NCBI GenBank assembly: GCA_013178165.1
Contig: JABLXG010000001.1
Coordinates: 267,605 to 331,604, forward strand
Length of the DNA stretch: 64,000 nucleotides
Origin: Anaerolineae bacterium
Lineage (GTDB): Bacteria; Chloroflexota; Anaerolineae; Aggregatilineales; Ch27
Reading direction: 5' to 3'
A program made the translations under genes and the position numbers. Shown here piece after piece: positions 36,324 through 44,832 of this stretch (position 1 is its first letter; each line of letters opens with the position of its first letter). The notes beneath the pieces were generated by a model. It made no database searches and was not told where the DNA came from. It worked only from the letters and a program-made list of their open reading frames with translations.

Positions 36324-38606
36324 CTATCCCAGCCCCAGCAGCAATCCGCCCTGGTAGACCAGCGTGGCTGCCAGCCAGGCAACACCCAGCGAGTAGCCCA
36401 TCTGGTACAGCGTCCAGCGCGTCCCAAATTCCTGGCGCATGGCCGCCGTAGTGGCCATGCAGGGGACGTACAGCAGCACGAAGATGTTGAAGGCGACAGC
36501 CGCCAGCGGCGTGAAGGCATTGCGCAACGCGGCCTGTAGCGCTGAGGAGTCTTCTCCCTCCGGCGCAGCCGGGATGAATTGCACCGGCGGAATCTCTACG
36601 CCGGGGAGCAGGTTGACCGTGCGCGGCAGGATGTTGATCGCTTCTTGAGCGGTAAGGACAGTTGCCTCCGCGAAACTGCTGACGATAAAGCGCAGGTCTT
36701 CGCCCAGCGATGGCATAGTGACCTCGGCGGTCGGACGCGACGTTTCGTCCAGGTAAAGCTGGCTCAGGGTGGAGATCACGGCTTCCTTGGCCACGAAGCC
36801 GGTCACCAGCGCACCGCTGGCTCCCCAGTTGTCAAACCCCGCCGGCGCAAAGATGGGCGCCATGAGCTTGCTCAGCGCCCCGAACAGGCTATTTTCCAGC
36901 GTCACGGCGTTGAAGCGCCCCGGCGCGCCAGGCGCGGGCACGGCCAGCAGCAGCCAGATGAAGATCGAAGCCGCCAGGATCACCGTCCCCGCCTGGCGCA
37001 GAAAGGCGCGAATCCGTTCCCACATCGGCAGCAGCACATTGCGCAGGTTAGGCAGACGGTAGGGCGGCAACTCCATGACGAACAGCGGCACTGGCCGGTT
37101 CTTGAAGACGACACGGGTTAGCAGCAGGCTGGTCAGGACGGCCACCAGGATGCCAATCGCGTACATGGCGAAGACCAGGTTGCCAGATGACGCGCCGAAA
37201 AAGGCTGACCCGAAGATGACATAGATCGGCAGGCGCGCCCCGCAGCTCATGAAAGTGGTCAGAAAGCCGGTGATCTGGCGATCGATAGGGTTCTCCAGCG
37301 TGCGTGTGGCATAGATGGCCGGGACGTTACAACCAAAGCCAACCAGCATTGGCAGGAAGCTCTTGCCGTGCAACCCCAGCTTTTGCATGAAGCGATCCAT
37401 CACGAAGGCGGCGCGGGCCATATAGCCGCTGTCCTCCAGTGCGGCGATGGCCAGGTAGAGAAAGGCCAGCACCGGCACAAAGACCAGCACGCCACCCACC
37501 CCAGTGATCACGCCCTCCACCAGCAGGCTCTCGATCCAGCTTCCACCCAGGCCAAGCACGCCCAGCAGCGCTGTTGCCCAGTGGGTAACCGGACCGCTGA
37601 CTACCCCGTCCACCCAGTTGATGTACGGCACACTGACGTTGGCCGTGATCTGGAAGATCAGCCACATCACCGCCAGGAAGACCGGCACTCCCCAGACATG
37701 GTGGGTCACGATGCGGTCAAGCCGGTCGGAACGGGTGATGTGCGCTCCGGGCGGTCGGCTGACCACGCCGCGCAGTAACTCGGCAATGAAGCTGTAGCGG
37801 CTGTCGGCGATCAGGACATGCGGCTCTTCCCCCGTGATCGACTGGATGCGTTGCTGAGCAGCGCGCACCGCTGCCAGCAGATCGGGGTATGCCGCTGCTT
37901 CTGCCAGCAGAGGTTCGTCTTCTTCCAGCAACTTGATCGCCAGCCAGCGGGCCGGGTAACGGCTGGTGAGCGCTGTCTCCCGTCCGATCAGGGGCAGGAG
38001 TTCCTCGATCGCTTCTTCAACCGCCGGGGCCAGACGAACCTGCGCCAGCGGTGCGCCCGGCGGCTGCTCGATCGCCTGCAGCATGGCCGCTTTTAGCGCG
38101 TCCAGCCCTACCGCTTTGTGGCCGACGAGGGGGATCACCGGCACGTCGCCCAGTCGGTGGGAAAGCCGGGCGTGATCGATCTGGATGTGGCGGCTTTCGG
38201 CCACGTCGGCCATGCTCAGGCCCAGGATCAGCGGCACGCCCATTTCCATGAGCTGGGTGAACAGATACAGGTTGCGGGCCAGGTTGGCCGAGTCGGCTAC
38301 ACAGACCACAACATCCGCTTCGCCGCTCAGGATGAAGTCGCGGGCGACAAGCTCCTCAGCGGAAAAAGCGCTGAGGCTGTAGGTGCCCGGTAGATCGACC
38401 AGGGTCACCTCATGCCCGGCAAGGCGAAAGTAGCCCTCGTGCTTTTCAACGGTCTTGCCCGGCCAGTTGCCGACGTGCTGATGCGCGCCGGTGAGGACAT
38501 TGAAGATCGTGCTCTTGCCGCTGTTGGGGTTGCCGGCCAGGGCGACGGTGAGTGTCCTGGTTTTTGTGCGGGGTGAGGGATCAGTTTGTGTTAGGGTCAG
38601 GGTCAT
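36324..38606 (-). CDS. feoB: ferrous iron transport protein B
   Basis: 760 residues. N-terminal G domain: G1 [14 protein letters not shown]3 [15 protein letters not shown], then a helical GDI-like domain (about 180-270), then about 9-10 membrane helices with the Gate motifs including [17 protein letters not shown] and [14 protein letters not shown]. It imports Fe(II) across the cytoplasmic membrane, driven or gated by GTP hydrolysis. The chosen ATG at 38606 lies inside the end of feoA (26-nt overlap); an alternative start is at about 38639. Overlap implies translational coupling. Confidence 0.94.
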   Translation of the reverse strand: MTLTLTQTDPSPRTKTRTLTVALAGNPNSGKSTIFNVLTGAHQHVGNWPGKTVEKHEGYFRLAGHEVTLVDLPGTYSLSAFSAEELVARDFILSGEADVVVCVADSANLARNLYLFTQLMEMGVPLILGLSMADVAESRHIQIDHARLSHRLGDVPVIPLVGHKAVGLDALKAAMLQAIEQPPGAPLAQVRLAPAVEEAIEELLPLIGRETALTSRYPARWLAIKLLEEDEPLLAEAAAYPDLLAAVRAAQQRIQSITGEEPHVLIADSRYSFIAELLRGVVSRPPGAHITRSDRLDRIVTHHVWGVPVFLAVMWLIFQITANVSVPYINWVDGVVSGPVTHWATALLGVLGLGGSWIESLLVEGVITGVGGVLVFVPVLAFLYLAIAALEDSGYMARAAFVMDRFMQKLGLHGKSFLPMLVGFGCNVPAIYATRTLENPIDRQITGFLTTFMSCGARLPIYVIFGSAFFGASSGNLVFAMYAIGILVAVLTSLLLTRVVFKNRPVPLFVMELPPYRLPNLRNVLLPMWERIRAFLRQAGTVILAASIFIWLLLAVPAPGAPGRFNAVTLENSLFGALSKLMAPIFAPAGFDNWGASGALVTGFVAKEAVISTLSQLYLDETSRPTAEVTMPSLGEDLRFIVSSFAEATVLTAQEAINILPRTVNLLPGVEIPPVQFIPAAPEGEDSSALQAALRNAFTPLAAVAFNIFVLLYVPCMATTAAMRQEFGTRWTLYQMGYSLGVAWLAATLVYQGGLLLGLG

Positions 38607-38856
38607 AGGGAGTGACAATGATTTTGTGAGCGACGCCATGCCCAACAGCCAGACGAGCATCTTCCTTGAGCGCGATCAACATCGGACCAAAACTGCTGCC
38701 CTGAATCACCCGTACAGGCAGGCCAACTGTCAGCCCCAGGTCAGCCAGCCGCTTGCGCAGGCGGTAACCGCCATGAATGGCCACCACCCGGACGGTCTCG
38801 CCCGGCTGGGACATGTTTAACGGGTAAGTCTGGAGGGAGGGGGCAGCGTGTTTCAT
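38581..38856 (-). CDS. feoA: ferrous iron transport protein A
   Basis: 91 residues with an SH3-like FeoA fold: [36 protein letters not shown] and [22 protein letters not shown]. Start choice is uncertain among 38919, 38856 and 38814. 38856 is preferred because the promoter -10 box lies at 38923-38918, which excludes 38919. FeoA interacts with FeoB. It is the first gene of the feo operon. Confidence 0.88.
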   Translation of the reverse strand: MKHAAPSLQTYPLNMSQPGETVRVVAIHGGYRLRKRLADLGLTVGLPVRVIQGSSFGPMLIALKEDARLAVGHGVAHKIIVTPYDPDPNTN

Positions 38857-38917
38857 GAATCGGTCCCGATCTGTTATTGCAGCAATGATTGTCACAGATG
38901 CTCTGTCAGGTTGGCTC

Positions 38918-38974
38918 ATTATACCTGATTTAATGCTTCCTGTCTGCTAAATGCGAACTATTCTCAATTATCTA
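38918..38974 (-). promoter_or_regulatory. feo promoter with possible iron-regulator box
   Basis: On the minus strand CAGACA (38946-38941), exactly 17 nt, then a perfect TATAAT (38923-38918), 62 nt before the feoA start. Just upstream, GATAATTGAGAATAG (about 38974-38960) resembles half of a Fur box (GATAATGATAATC). The promoter is convincing. The Fur resemblance is suggestive only. Confidence 0.55.
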
Positions 38975-39080
38975 TCACCTGCGCCGGGACGGTCAGTGAT
39001 GCCCTTCTCCGGAGGTGATGTATTTTGTCATGTTTGCTCCCCGACCTGCTATAGCGGTGGAGCAGGCGCCTGAAAGCAGC

Positions 39081-39086
39081 TATAAT
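39081..39086 (+). promoter_or_regulatory. -10 box (TATAAT) for the lar operon
   Basis: A perfect TATAAT 49 nt upstream of the larE start. No good -35 is seen. Confidence 0.45.
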
Positions 39087-39134
39087 CCCGGCTACACTGT
39101 CGCCATCATTGCCGTACAGACCGGGAGCCTGATC

Positions 39135-39998
39135 ATGACCATATCCAGCGAGCGCCTTGACGTGATCAACCATGCCGGGTTTCTGCCCCCTGACCTGGCC
39201 GCCCGTTACGCCCGCCTGCAGGCTTTGCTGCGGGAAATGGGGCGGGTGATCGTGGCCTATTCCGGCGGGGTGGACAGCACCCTGCTGGCCAGGGTCGCCG
39301 CTGATGTGCTGGGCGGGGATATGCTGGCCGTCATGGCCATCAGCGAGAGCTATAGCGCCGCCGAGTTGCCGGAGGCGCTCGCACTGCTGGAGGAGCAAGG
39401 CATTCCTTACCGCACCGTGCGCACGCAGGAGGTGCACGATCCGCGCTATGCCGCCAACCCGGCGGATCGCTGTTACTTCTGCAAGCAGCATCTGTTCGCC
39501 GAGTTGTTTGCCATCGCCAGGGCAGAAGGCTTCAACGCCATTGTCGACGGTTTCAACGCCGATGATGTGGGCGATCACCGGCCCGGTCGCCAGGCCGGGC
39601 GGGAGCGCGGGGTGCGCAGCCCGCTCTACGAGGCCGGTCTGACCAAGGCTGACATCCGCCATCTGGCCCGCACCCTGGGCCTGCGCAACTGGAACAAACC
39701 GGCGATGGCCTGTCTGTCCAGCCGGGTTGCCTACGGCAGCCCGATCACGCCGGCTGTTCTGGCCCGGATCGATCAGGCGGAGGGCGTTCTTCGCAGCCTG
39801 GGGCTAGGGCAGTTACGCGTCCGCCATCATGACAGCCTGGCCCGGATCGAGGTCTCGTCGGAGGACATCGCGACGGTGTTGGCGCACCGCGAGCAGATCG
39901 TGGCCGGGCTGAAGGCGGCGGGCTATGTGTATGTCACGCTTGATCTGCAGGGCTTTCGCAGCGGCAGCGGCAACGAGGTGTTGACCCGCCATGAGTGA
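39135..39998 (+). CDS. larE: LarE, sulfur transferase for nickel-pincer nucleotide synthesis
   Basis: 287 residues. ATG 39135 has GGGAG about 8 nt upstream; the longer frame starting at 39015 is not used. PP-loop ATPase motif VIVAYSGGVDSTLLARV, then DRCYFCKQHLF and KPAMACLSSRVAYG. LarE adenylates and sulfurates pyridinium dicarboxylate adenine dinucleotide to make the nickel-pincer cofactor. The Cys in ACLSSR corresponds to the sulfur-donating region. Whether this protein is the sacrificial or the cluster-bound type cannot be told from one sequence. First gene of larE-larB-larC, overlapping larB by 8 nt. Confidence 0.92.
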   Translation: MTISSERLDVINHAGFLPPDLAARYARLQALLREMGRVIVAYSGGVDSTLLARVAADVLGGDMLAVMAISESYSAAELPEALALLEEQGIPYRTVRTQEVHDPRYAANPADRCYFCKQHLFAELFAIARAEGFNAIVDGFNADDVGDHRPGRQAGRERGVRSPLYEAGLTKADIRHLARTLGLRNWNKPAMACLSSRVAYGSPITPAVLARIDQAEGVLRSLGLGQLRVRHHDSLARIEVSSEDIATVLAHREQIVAGLKAAGYVYVTLDLQGFRSGSGNEVLTRHE

Positions 39999-40695
39999 TC
40001 ATCACTTCACTTTTGAGGAGGTGCAGGGCTTTGCCCGGCTGGATCACGATCGGGCTGCCCGCCAGGGATTGCCGGAGTTCGTTTACGCCGGGCATAAGAC
40101 GCCGGAGCAGGTAGCGGCGATCATGGCCAGCATGGTCGCGCGGCAGGGGTGCGCCCTGGCCAGCCGCGTTGCCCAGGCCCACGCCGATGCCGTTCGCACT
40201 GCGCTGCCGGAGGCGCACTTTAACGCTACAGCGGGCCTGATCACCGTCGGGCAGATGCCCCGCCAGGCGGCTGGGCTGGCCCGTGTTGTGGCGGCGGGCA
40301 CGTCTGATCTGCCGGTGGCGGAGGAAGCGGTTGGCGTCCTGGAGTTTCTGGGCGACCGGGTGGAGCGCCTGTACGATGTGGGCGTGGCCGGGGTGCATCG
40401 CCTGCTGGCCCATGTTGATGAGCTGGCCGGGGCCGATGTGCTGATCGTCGTGGCCGGGATGGAAGGCGCGCTGCCGACGGTGGTGGGCGGGCTGGTAGCG
40501 CCGCCGATCATCGCTGTGCCGACCAGCGTGGGCTACGGGGCCAGTCTGCAGGGGCTGGCGGCCCTGCTGGGGATGCTCAATAGCTGCGCGCCGGGCGTCT
40601 GCGTGGTCAACATCGACAATGGCCTGGGCGCGGCGGCGGCGGCTCACCGCATCCTCAACAGCCTGCGGCGGTCCTCCGGCAGCGCCGCTTCGTGA
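39991..40695 (+). CDS. larB: LarB, NaAD carboxylase/hydrolase for nickel-pincer nucleotide
   Basis: 234 residues. The C-terminal half has the PurE-like (AIR carboxylase) fold with GLITVGQMPRQAAGLARVVAAGTSDLPVAEEA, VGVAGVHRL, DVLIVVAGMEGALPTVVGGLV and VPTSVGYGASLQGLAALLGMLNSCAPG. LarB carboxylates and hydrolyses nicotinic acid adenine dinucleotide at the first step of the pathway. It is translationally coupled to larE (8-nt overlap) and is followed by larC 13 nt later. Confidence 0.93.
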   Translation: MSDHHFTFEEVQGFARLDHDRAARQGLPEFVYAGHKTPEQVAAIMASMVARQGCALASRVAQAHADAVRTALPEAHFNATAGLITVGQMPRQAAGLARVVAAGTSDLPVAEEAVGVLEFLGDRVERLYDVGVAGVHRLLAHVDELAGADVLIVVAGMEGALPTVVGGLVAPPIIAVPTSVGYGASLQGLAALLGMLNSCAPGVCVVNIDNGLGAAAAAHRILNSLRRSSGSAAS

Positions 40696-40708
40696 TGACG
40701 GAGCACTG

Positions 40709-41893
40709 ATGACGCGAATCGCCTATCTCGATCCGTTCGCCGGGACCAGCGGTGATATGTTGCTTGGCGCGTTGCTTGACGCCGGTTGGCCGCTGGAGGC
40801 GCTGCAAACGCTGGTCGATTCGCTCGGCATCCCCGGCGTAACCGTTTTCGCGGCGCGGGTGGAAAAGCGCGGCCTGGTGGGGACGCACGTCCGTGTTAAC
40901 GCGCCGGAATCCCAGCCGCTGCGTCACCCCGCCGATTTGCTGACGATCATCGATCGGGCGGATGCGCTGCCATCCGTCCGGGCGCGGGCCGCCGCTGTGA
41001 TCACCCGCCTGGCGGAAGCCGAGGCCCGCGTGCATGGCCTGGCGGTGGAAGATGTGCACTTTCACGAGATCGGCGCGGTGGACACGCTGGTGGATGTGCT
41101 GGGCGGCGTGGCCGGGCTGGCGGCGCTGGGTGTGGAACAGATCGTCTCCGCGCCGCTGCCCTGGTCAGGGGGAACCGTGCGGATCGCCCATGGCGTTTTT
41201 CCGGTCCCCCCTCCGGCGGTGGCTGTGCTGCTGGAAGGCTTCCCTGTGACGGGGGTTGACGTGCAGGGCGAGATGGTCACGCCGACGGGGGCGGCGCTGA
41301 TCACCGGCCTGGCGGAGTCGTTCGGCCTACCTCCAGACATGATCGTGCGGCGTGTTGCCTATGGCGCTGGGACGCGCGACTGGCCCGACCGGCCCAACCT
41401 GCTGCGGCTGGTGCTGGGCGACGCCGTTGATGGCGCGGCGGATGCGGTGGTGACCGAGACGCTGACCGTCCTGGCCTGTAACCTGGACGACATGCTGCCG
41501 CAGTGGTACGGGCCGCTGGTGGAAGCAGCCCTGCGGGCCGGGGCGCTGGACGTCTGGCTGACCCCGGCGCACATGAAAAAGAATCGTCCGGCGGTGATCG
41601 TTGAGGTGCTGTGCCGCCCGATGGATGCGGCGCGGCTGCGCGATCTGCTCTTCCGCCAGACGACGACGCTGGGCGTGCGGGAATATAGCGTGATCCGCCG
41701 GGCGCTGCCGCGGGAGATGCGAACCGTACACACGCCTTATGGCGAGGTGCGCATCAAGATCGGGTATCCACAGAATGGCTCGCCCAAGTTCGCCCCGGAG
41801 CATGACGATTGCGTGGCGCGAGCGTCCGAGCATGGTGTCAGCGTGCGGGAGGTCTGGCTGGCGGCGGTGCAGGCGGCCCGGCAGGCAATGTGA
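40709..41893 (+). CDS. larC: LarC, nickel insertase of the nickel-pincer nucleotide pathway
   Basis: 394 residues in one uninterrupted frame. Start MTRIAYLDPFAGTSGDMLLGALLDAG. Further family phrases: VHFHEIGAVDTLVDVLG (His/Glu metal ligands), PLPWSGGTVRIAHGVFPVPPPA, ACNLDDMLPQWYGPLVEAAL, DVWLTPAHMKKNRPA and PYGEVRIKIGY. In Lactiplantibacillus plantarum this protein is made by a programmed frameshift joining LarC1 and LarC2; here it is encoded as a single fused gene. It inserts nickel with CTP. No larA or other NPN-dependent enzyme lies in the window. Confidence 0.94.
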   Translation: MTRIAYLDPFAGTSGDMLLGALLDAGWPLEALQTLVDSLGIPGVTVFAARVEKRGLVGTHVRVNAPESQPLRHPADLLTIIDRADALPSVRARAAAVITRLAEAEARVHGLAVEDVHFHEIGAVDTLVDVLGGVAGLAALGVEQIVSAPLPWSGGTVRIAHGVFPVPPPAVAVLLEGFPVTGVDVQGEMVTPTGAALITGLAESFGLPPDMIVRRVAYGAGTRDWPDRPNLLRLVLGDAVDGAADAVVTETLTVLACNLDDMLPQWYGPLVEAALRAGALDVWLTPAHMKKNRPAVIVEVLCRPMDAARLRDLLFRQTTTLGVREYSVIRRALPREMRTVHTPYGEVRIKIGYPQNGSPKFAPEHDDCVARASEHGVSVREVWLAAVQAARQAM

Positions 41894-42217
41894 GCAGGCC
41901 ATTTGCCCGCCGATCTGGCAATACTCTATAATGAAAGCGGGGTAAAATAACCATAGCTATGATGCTAGCGGGCACGGGAAACATTCCAGGTCGAGCTGTT
42001 CTCGCTCCGGGTGGATGTGAGGCGGCACGATGCTGGACAGGGGCTGCCTGCCGGAAACTGTTATCCCAGACCTTTTTGTCTTAAGTCGTGCCCGGCTGCA
42101 GGTGATTATCCGGAGGGTAGCCGGGGAGTGCTGACACGGCCTCACCGTCGGGGAGTAGTCGGCGTTTGGCGGCGGCACAGCGATTCCGCGTGTTTGACGG
42201 CAGGAGCCTGATCTTCC
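41894..42217 (+). promoter_or_regulatory. promoter and long leader of the FHA gene
   Basis: TTGCCC (41903-41908), 18 nt, TATAAT (41927-41932) forms a fair promoter just past larC, giving a leader of about 280 nt before the ATG at 42218. No riboswitch class is recognised in the leader. It contains several GC stems and a T-rich patch (CCTTTTTGTC near 42072). A 66-codon open frame at 42011..42211 has no ribosome site and is not called. Confidence 0.5.
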
Positions 42218-43585
42218 ATGGAACACGGCAACAGCATCCTGATTTGCCCGGTTTGCCAGCATAAGAATGACGCTCATGCCCTGCGCTGTGCGCAGTGTGG
42301 CGTCTCGCTGGTGCCCAATACCACCACCATTCACGTTTCCGATGAAGCTATTGAGAAGGCGGTGGGGGTACGCCCGGTCTCGCGCGAGGTGATCGGCGAG
42401 GGGGTTGTGTTCTATATTGCCGGGGAAGTCCAGCCGCTGATTGTGCGCGGGCGCAGCGAGATCATCCTGGGCCGCAAGGTGGAAGGCCAGCCGTCTGAGG
42501 TCGTGGACATGACGCCCTACCACGGCCATCTGCTGGGCGTTTCCCGCCGCCATGCCCGGCTGACCATCTCTTCCGAAGGGGCGTTGATCGAAGACCTGGG
42601 CAGCACCAACGGTACCTGGCTGAATGAGAAGCGCCTGACGCCCGATGCTTCGTTTGTGGTGACCAGCGGCGACCAGATCCGGCTGGGCCAGCTCATCCTG
42701 TTTGTCTATTTCGCCAGCGGTTCCACCCGCCAGAAGATCACGCTTAAGCCCAGCCTGGCCGCCCTGGCGGTGATCGAGCCGCCGCTGAGCATGGCCCTCT
42801 ACCTGGCCCGGCAGGCCGTTGCTTACCTGGAAGCGCTGATCAGCATCCAGGAAGTGATCGATCGCGTACAGGCTCGTTCGCAGACAAGGGCAGGCATCAG
42901 TTCGATCGCTGTTCATGGGGATCCAGCGGGTGTCGAAGTGGCAGCGGAAGGGCTGATTGACGCCGTCAGGCTGGTTGAGGAAGTGATTGTCCCCTGGCAA
43001 AAGCTGCACGCTTCCCTGCTAGCCACGTCATGGACCGGGGGACGGTTGCCAGGGCCGCCGGTGCTGTCGTCTGCGCCACCGCCGGCCCGCCCGGCTGAGG
43101 TTTCGCCGGAAGCCGCGCCGCCGGTGGTGAGCGTGTCGCTGGATACTGCCCGGCTTGGCAGCGGGATGGCAGCTGCGCCATCCACGCCGCCGGAGCCTGA
43201 GCCGGAACCGGCTGTTCCCCCGGCTCAACAGACGGTAGAGCTTGCGCCGCAGGATGCAGCAGCGGCGCAGGGCACGGCAGCGGAGGAGTCACCGGCGGCG
43301 GAAAGCATTGCGGATAGCGGGCAGACCCCTGTACCTCCAGCACAGGAGGCGCCAGCGGCGGAGGTGCCCTCGCCAGCGACGCCGGAAACGCAGACGGCAC
43401 AGGAGGATCAGCGCCAGAGGGTGTGGGAAGAGGCGTTGCAGAGTCTGCTGGCGGAGATGTTGAGCGCCATCAAGAGCGGGTTGCTGGGCGTGGAAAGTGA
43501 TGACGCCAGCTACCTGCAGCAACTGCGCCCTCCTGTTGAGGCGCTGGTGTTAAACACGCTGGAAGTGGTCAAAAGCTCGTACTGA
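42218..43585 (+). CDS. zinc-ribbon and FHA domain signalling protein
   Basis: 455 residues. Residues 10-32 form a zinc ribbon (CPVCQHKNDAHALRCAQC). The FHA domain (about 65-165) has IILGRKVEGQPSEVVDMTP, the GVSRRHARLTIS motif with the phosphothreonine-binding Arg/Ser/His, and DLGSTNGTWLNEKRL. A helical region (about 185-270) follows, then a long Ala/Pro/Glu-rich tail and a final helix (about 415-455). FHA domains bind phosphothreonine, so it is a candidate reader of Ser/Thr kinase signals such as from the kinase at 4532. That link is an inference. Confidence 0.87.
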   Translation: MEHGNSILICPVCQHKNDAHALRCAQCGVSLVPNTTTIHVSDEAIEKAVGVRPVSREVIGEGVVFYIAGEVQPLIVRGRSEIILGRKVEGQPSEVVDMTPYHGHLLGVSRRHARLTISSEGALIEDLGSTNGTWLNEKRLTPDASFVVTSGDQIRLGQLILFVYFASGSTRQKITLKPSLAALAVIEPPLSMALYLARQAVAYLEALISIQEVIDRVQARSQTRAGISSIAVHGDPAGVEVAAEGLIDAVRLVEEVIVPWQKLHASLLATSWTGGRLPGPPVLSSAPPPARPAEVSPEAAPPVVSVSLDTARLGSGMAAAPSTPPEPEPEPAVPPAQQTVELAPQDAAAAQGTAAEESPAAESIADSGQTPVPPAQEAPAAEVPSPATPETQTAQEDQRQRVWEEALQSLLAEMLSAIKSGLLGVESDDASYLQQLRPPVEALVLNTLEVVKSSY

Positions 43586-43608
43586 GCATCAACTTACGCA
43601 GATTGCCA

Positions 43609-43634
43609 CGCGCCAGCCGTCACCGGCTGGCGCT
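43609..43634. terminator. bidirectional terminator hairpin
   Basis: GCGCCAGCCG and CGGCTGGCGC form a 10-bp stem with loop TCAC between the convergent FHA and XRE genes. There is only a weak T-rich tail (TGCTATTTC) on the plus strand. Confidence 0.7.
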
Positions 43635-43640
43635 GCTATT

Positions 43641-44243
43641 TCAGGCGCTTTCGGCGGACGACTTCTGACCCTGGTGGGTGGGTTGAATGCTGCGGTCGGC
43701 GTTGAAGGTCACCAGCATGCTGGCCGGGCTGTTTCCGCTGTTCTGAAAGCCGTGCGGCTGGCTGGCCTCAAAAACCAGGCTGTCGCCGGAGGAAAGGGTG
43801 AAGCGATAGTCGCCCACGCGGAAGTCCAGCGTGCCTTCCAGGCAGAAGATAAATTCCTCTCCGGGGTGGCTGATCAATTCGTTCGTCGTGCCTGCGCCGG
43901 GCTCAAGCACGATCAGGAAGGGTTGTACCTGCTGCTGGCGCAGGCCGATACCCAGACTTTCGATCACCATACCCTTGTGGCGGGTGATCAGGCGGTTATC
44001 GGCCCTGACCAGAATGACAGGCTGATTGCTTTCGTCCTCAAAGAAATCCGTGATGGCTACGCCAAGGGCCATCGCCAGCTGGTGCAGGGAAGAAACCGTC
44101 GGTGAATTTTCACCGCGTTCGATCCGGCTGATGGCGTTAATGGACAGGCCGCAACGTTCGGCCAGAGCGCGCAGGGACAGCCGCTGTTTCTCCCGCAGGG
44201 CGCGGATGCGTTGCCCGACGTTCGGCTCTCTCTTGGCAGTCAT
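43641..44243 (-). CDS. XRE-cupin transcriptional regulator
   Basis: 200 residues. N-terminal helix-turn-helix (about 9-65): VGQRIRALREKQRLSLRALAERCGLSINAISRIERGENSP. C-terminal cupin (about 105-190): ELISHPGEEFIFCLEGTLDFRVGDYRFTLSSGDSLVF, then PHGFQNSGNSPASML. These MltR/PuuR-type proteins sense a small ligand in the cupin and repress nearby genes. ATG 44243 has GAGGAG about 8 nt upstream. It is divergent from the UGA-containing redox gene, with a perfect palindrome between them. Confidence 0.92.
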   Translation of the reverse strand: MTAKREPNVGQRIRALREKQRLSLRALAERCGLSINAISRIERGENSPTVSSLHQLAMALGVAITDFFEDESNQPVILVRADNRLITRHKGMVIESLGIGLRQQQVQPFLIVLEPGAGTTNELISHPGEEFIFCLEGTLDFRVGDYRFTLSSGDSLVFEASQPHGFQNSGNSPASMLVTFNADRSIQPTHQGQKSSAESA

Positions 44244-44300
44244 GCCTTACTCCTCACCGCTGTGCGGCGTACCCGGCGCCGCGGTGTCGCTGTACAATGG

Positions 44301-44346
44301 GTAACGCAGCTTGTTACAGGGTCACCACTATAACGCAGTCTGCGTT
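44301..44346. promoter_or_regulatory. operator-like palindromes between the XRE regulator and the redox gene
   Basis: AACGCAG-T-CTGCGTT (44332-44346) is a perfect 15-nt palindrome 28 nt before the redox gene ATG. A further AACGCAG half-site lies at 44303-44309, inside GTAAC-N7-GTTAC (44301-44317). Position and symmetry suit the binding sites of a dimeric helix-turn-helix repressor, most simply the adjacent XRE-cupin protein. Confidence 0.6.
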
Positions 44347-44373
44347 TCTTTGCCGCTTGATTGGAGAAAAAAG

Positions 44374-44799
44374 ATGAGCAATCCCGCAGCGGTGGGACGC
44401 CAGGCCGGAGACTATATGCGGCAGGGCTTCAGTTGATCGGAGGCGATCGTGCTCGCCGTGGGCGAGCATCTATGGGGCAGCGTGGACGAACGCACCCGGC
44501 GCATGACATCCGCCTTCAGCGGCGGGCTGGGTGGCACACATGCCGAGTTGTGTGGGGCGTTGAGCGGCGGCGCGATGATCATCGGCGCTCTCAATGGGCG
44601 GGCCAACCTGATAGAGAGCAACGCCGCCTGCAAGGCGCTGGCCGCCCGTTACCGGGAGGCATTCCTGGCGCGCTTTGGGATGACGATCTGCAGCGACCTG
44701 CGCAGCCATGGCTACGGCGGGGGCGGCATCCCTTGCGCGGTGCTGGTGGAGCAGGCGGTTGAGGTGCTGCTCGACGTCCTGGCCGAAGCCGGCTACTGA
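44374..44799 (+). CDS. C-GCAxxG-C-C family redox protein with in-frame UGA (predicted selenocysteine 21)
   Basis: The ATG at 44374 follows TTGGAGAAAAAAG, a good ribosome site. Reading through TGA at 44434-44436 gives a 141-residue protein: MSNPAAVGRQAGDYMRQGFS, then UGA, then SEAIVLAVGEHLWG. In this family (Pfam Redox-active protein C_GCAxxG_C_C) the first conserved Cys lies in GFN-C-A/S-E-AV, exactly where the UGA stands. The other motifs are intact: FSGGLGGTHAELCGALSGG, NAACKALAARYREAF, MTICSDLR and GGGIPCAVLVEQAVEVLLDVL. A SECIS-like hairpin follows the UGA. Function is presumed thiol redox, with no substrate known. Alternative: a nonsense mutation, or initiation downstream at GTG 44449, which would lose the motif. 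Confidence 0.85.
44451..44467 (+). promoter_or_regulatory. bSECIS-like stem-loop of the C-GCAxxG-C-C gene
   Basis: GCTCGCC (44451-44457), loop GTG (44458-44460), GGCGAGC (44461-44467): a perfect 7-bp stem, extended by a T-A and a G-U pair. The loop starts 21 nt after the UGA and begins GU. Its architecture is the same as that of the hairpin in the thioredoxin-like gene although the sequences differ. Confidence 0.75.
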
Positions 44800-44832
44800 C
44801 CGATCCCGCCGCGGGGCTGCCGGGCCAACGGT

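Noticed and set aside
38960-38974. Fur box upstream of feoA
   Set aside because: Only half of the consensus matches; noted within the promoter entry but not called as a separate site.
42011-42211. 66-codon open frame upstream of the FHA gene
   Set aside because: No ribosome site and no family similarity; more likely untranslated leader.
44361-44762. Open frame of 133 codons beginning MEKKDEQSRSGG
   Set aside because: It overlaps the UGA-containing redox gene in another frame, has low-complexity composition and no family similarity.
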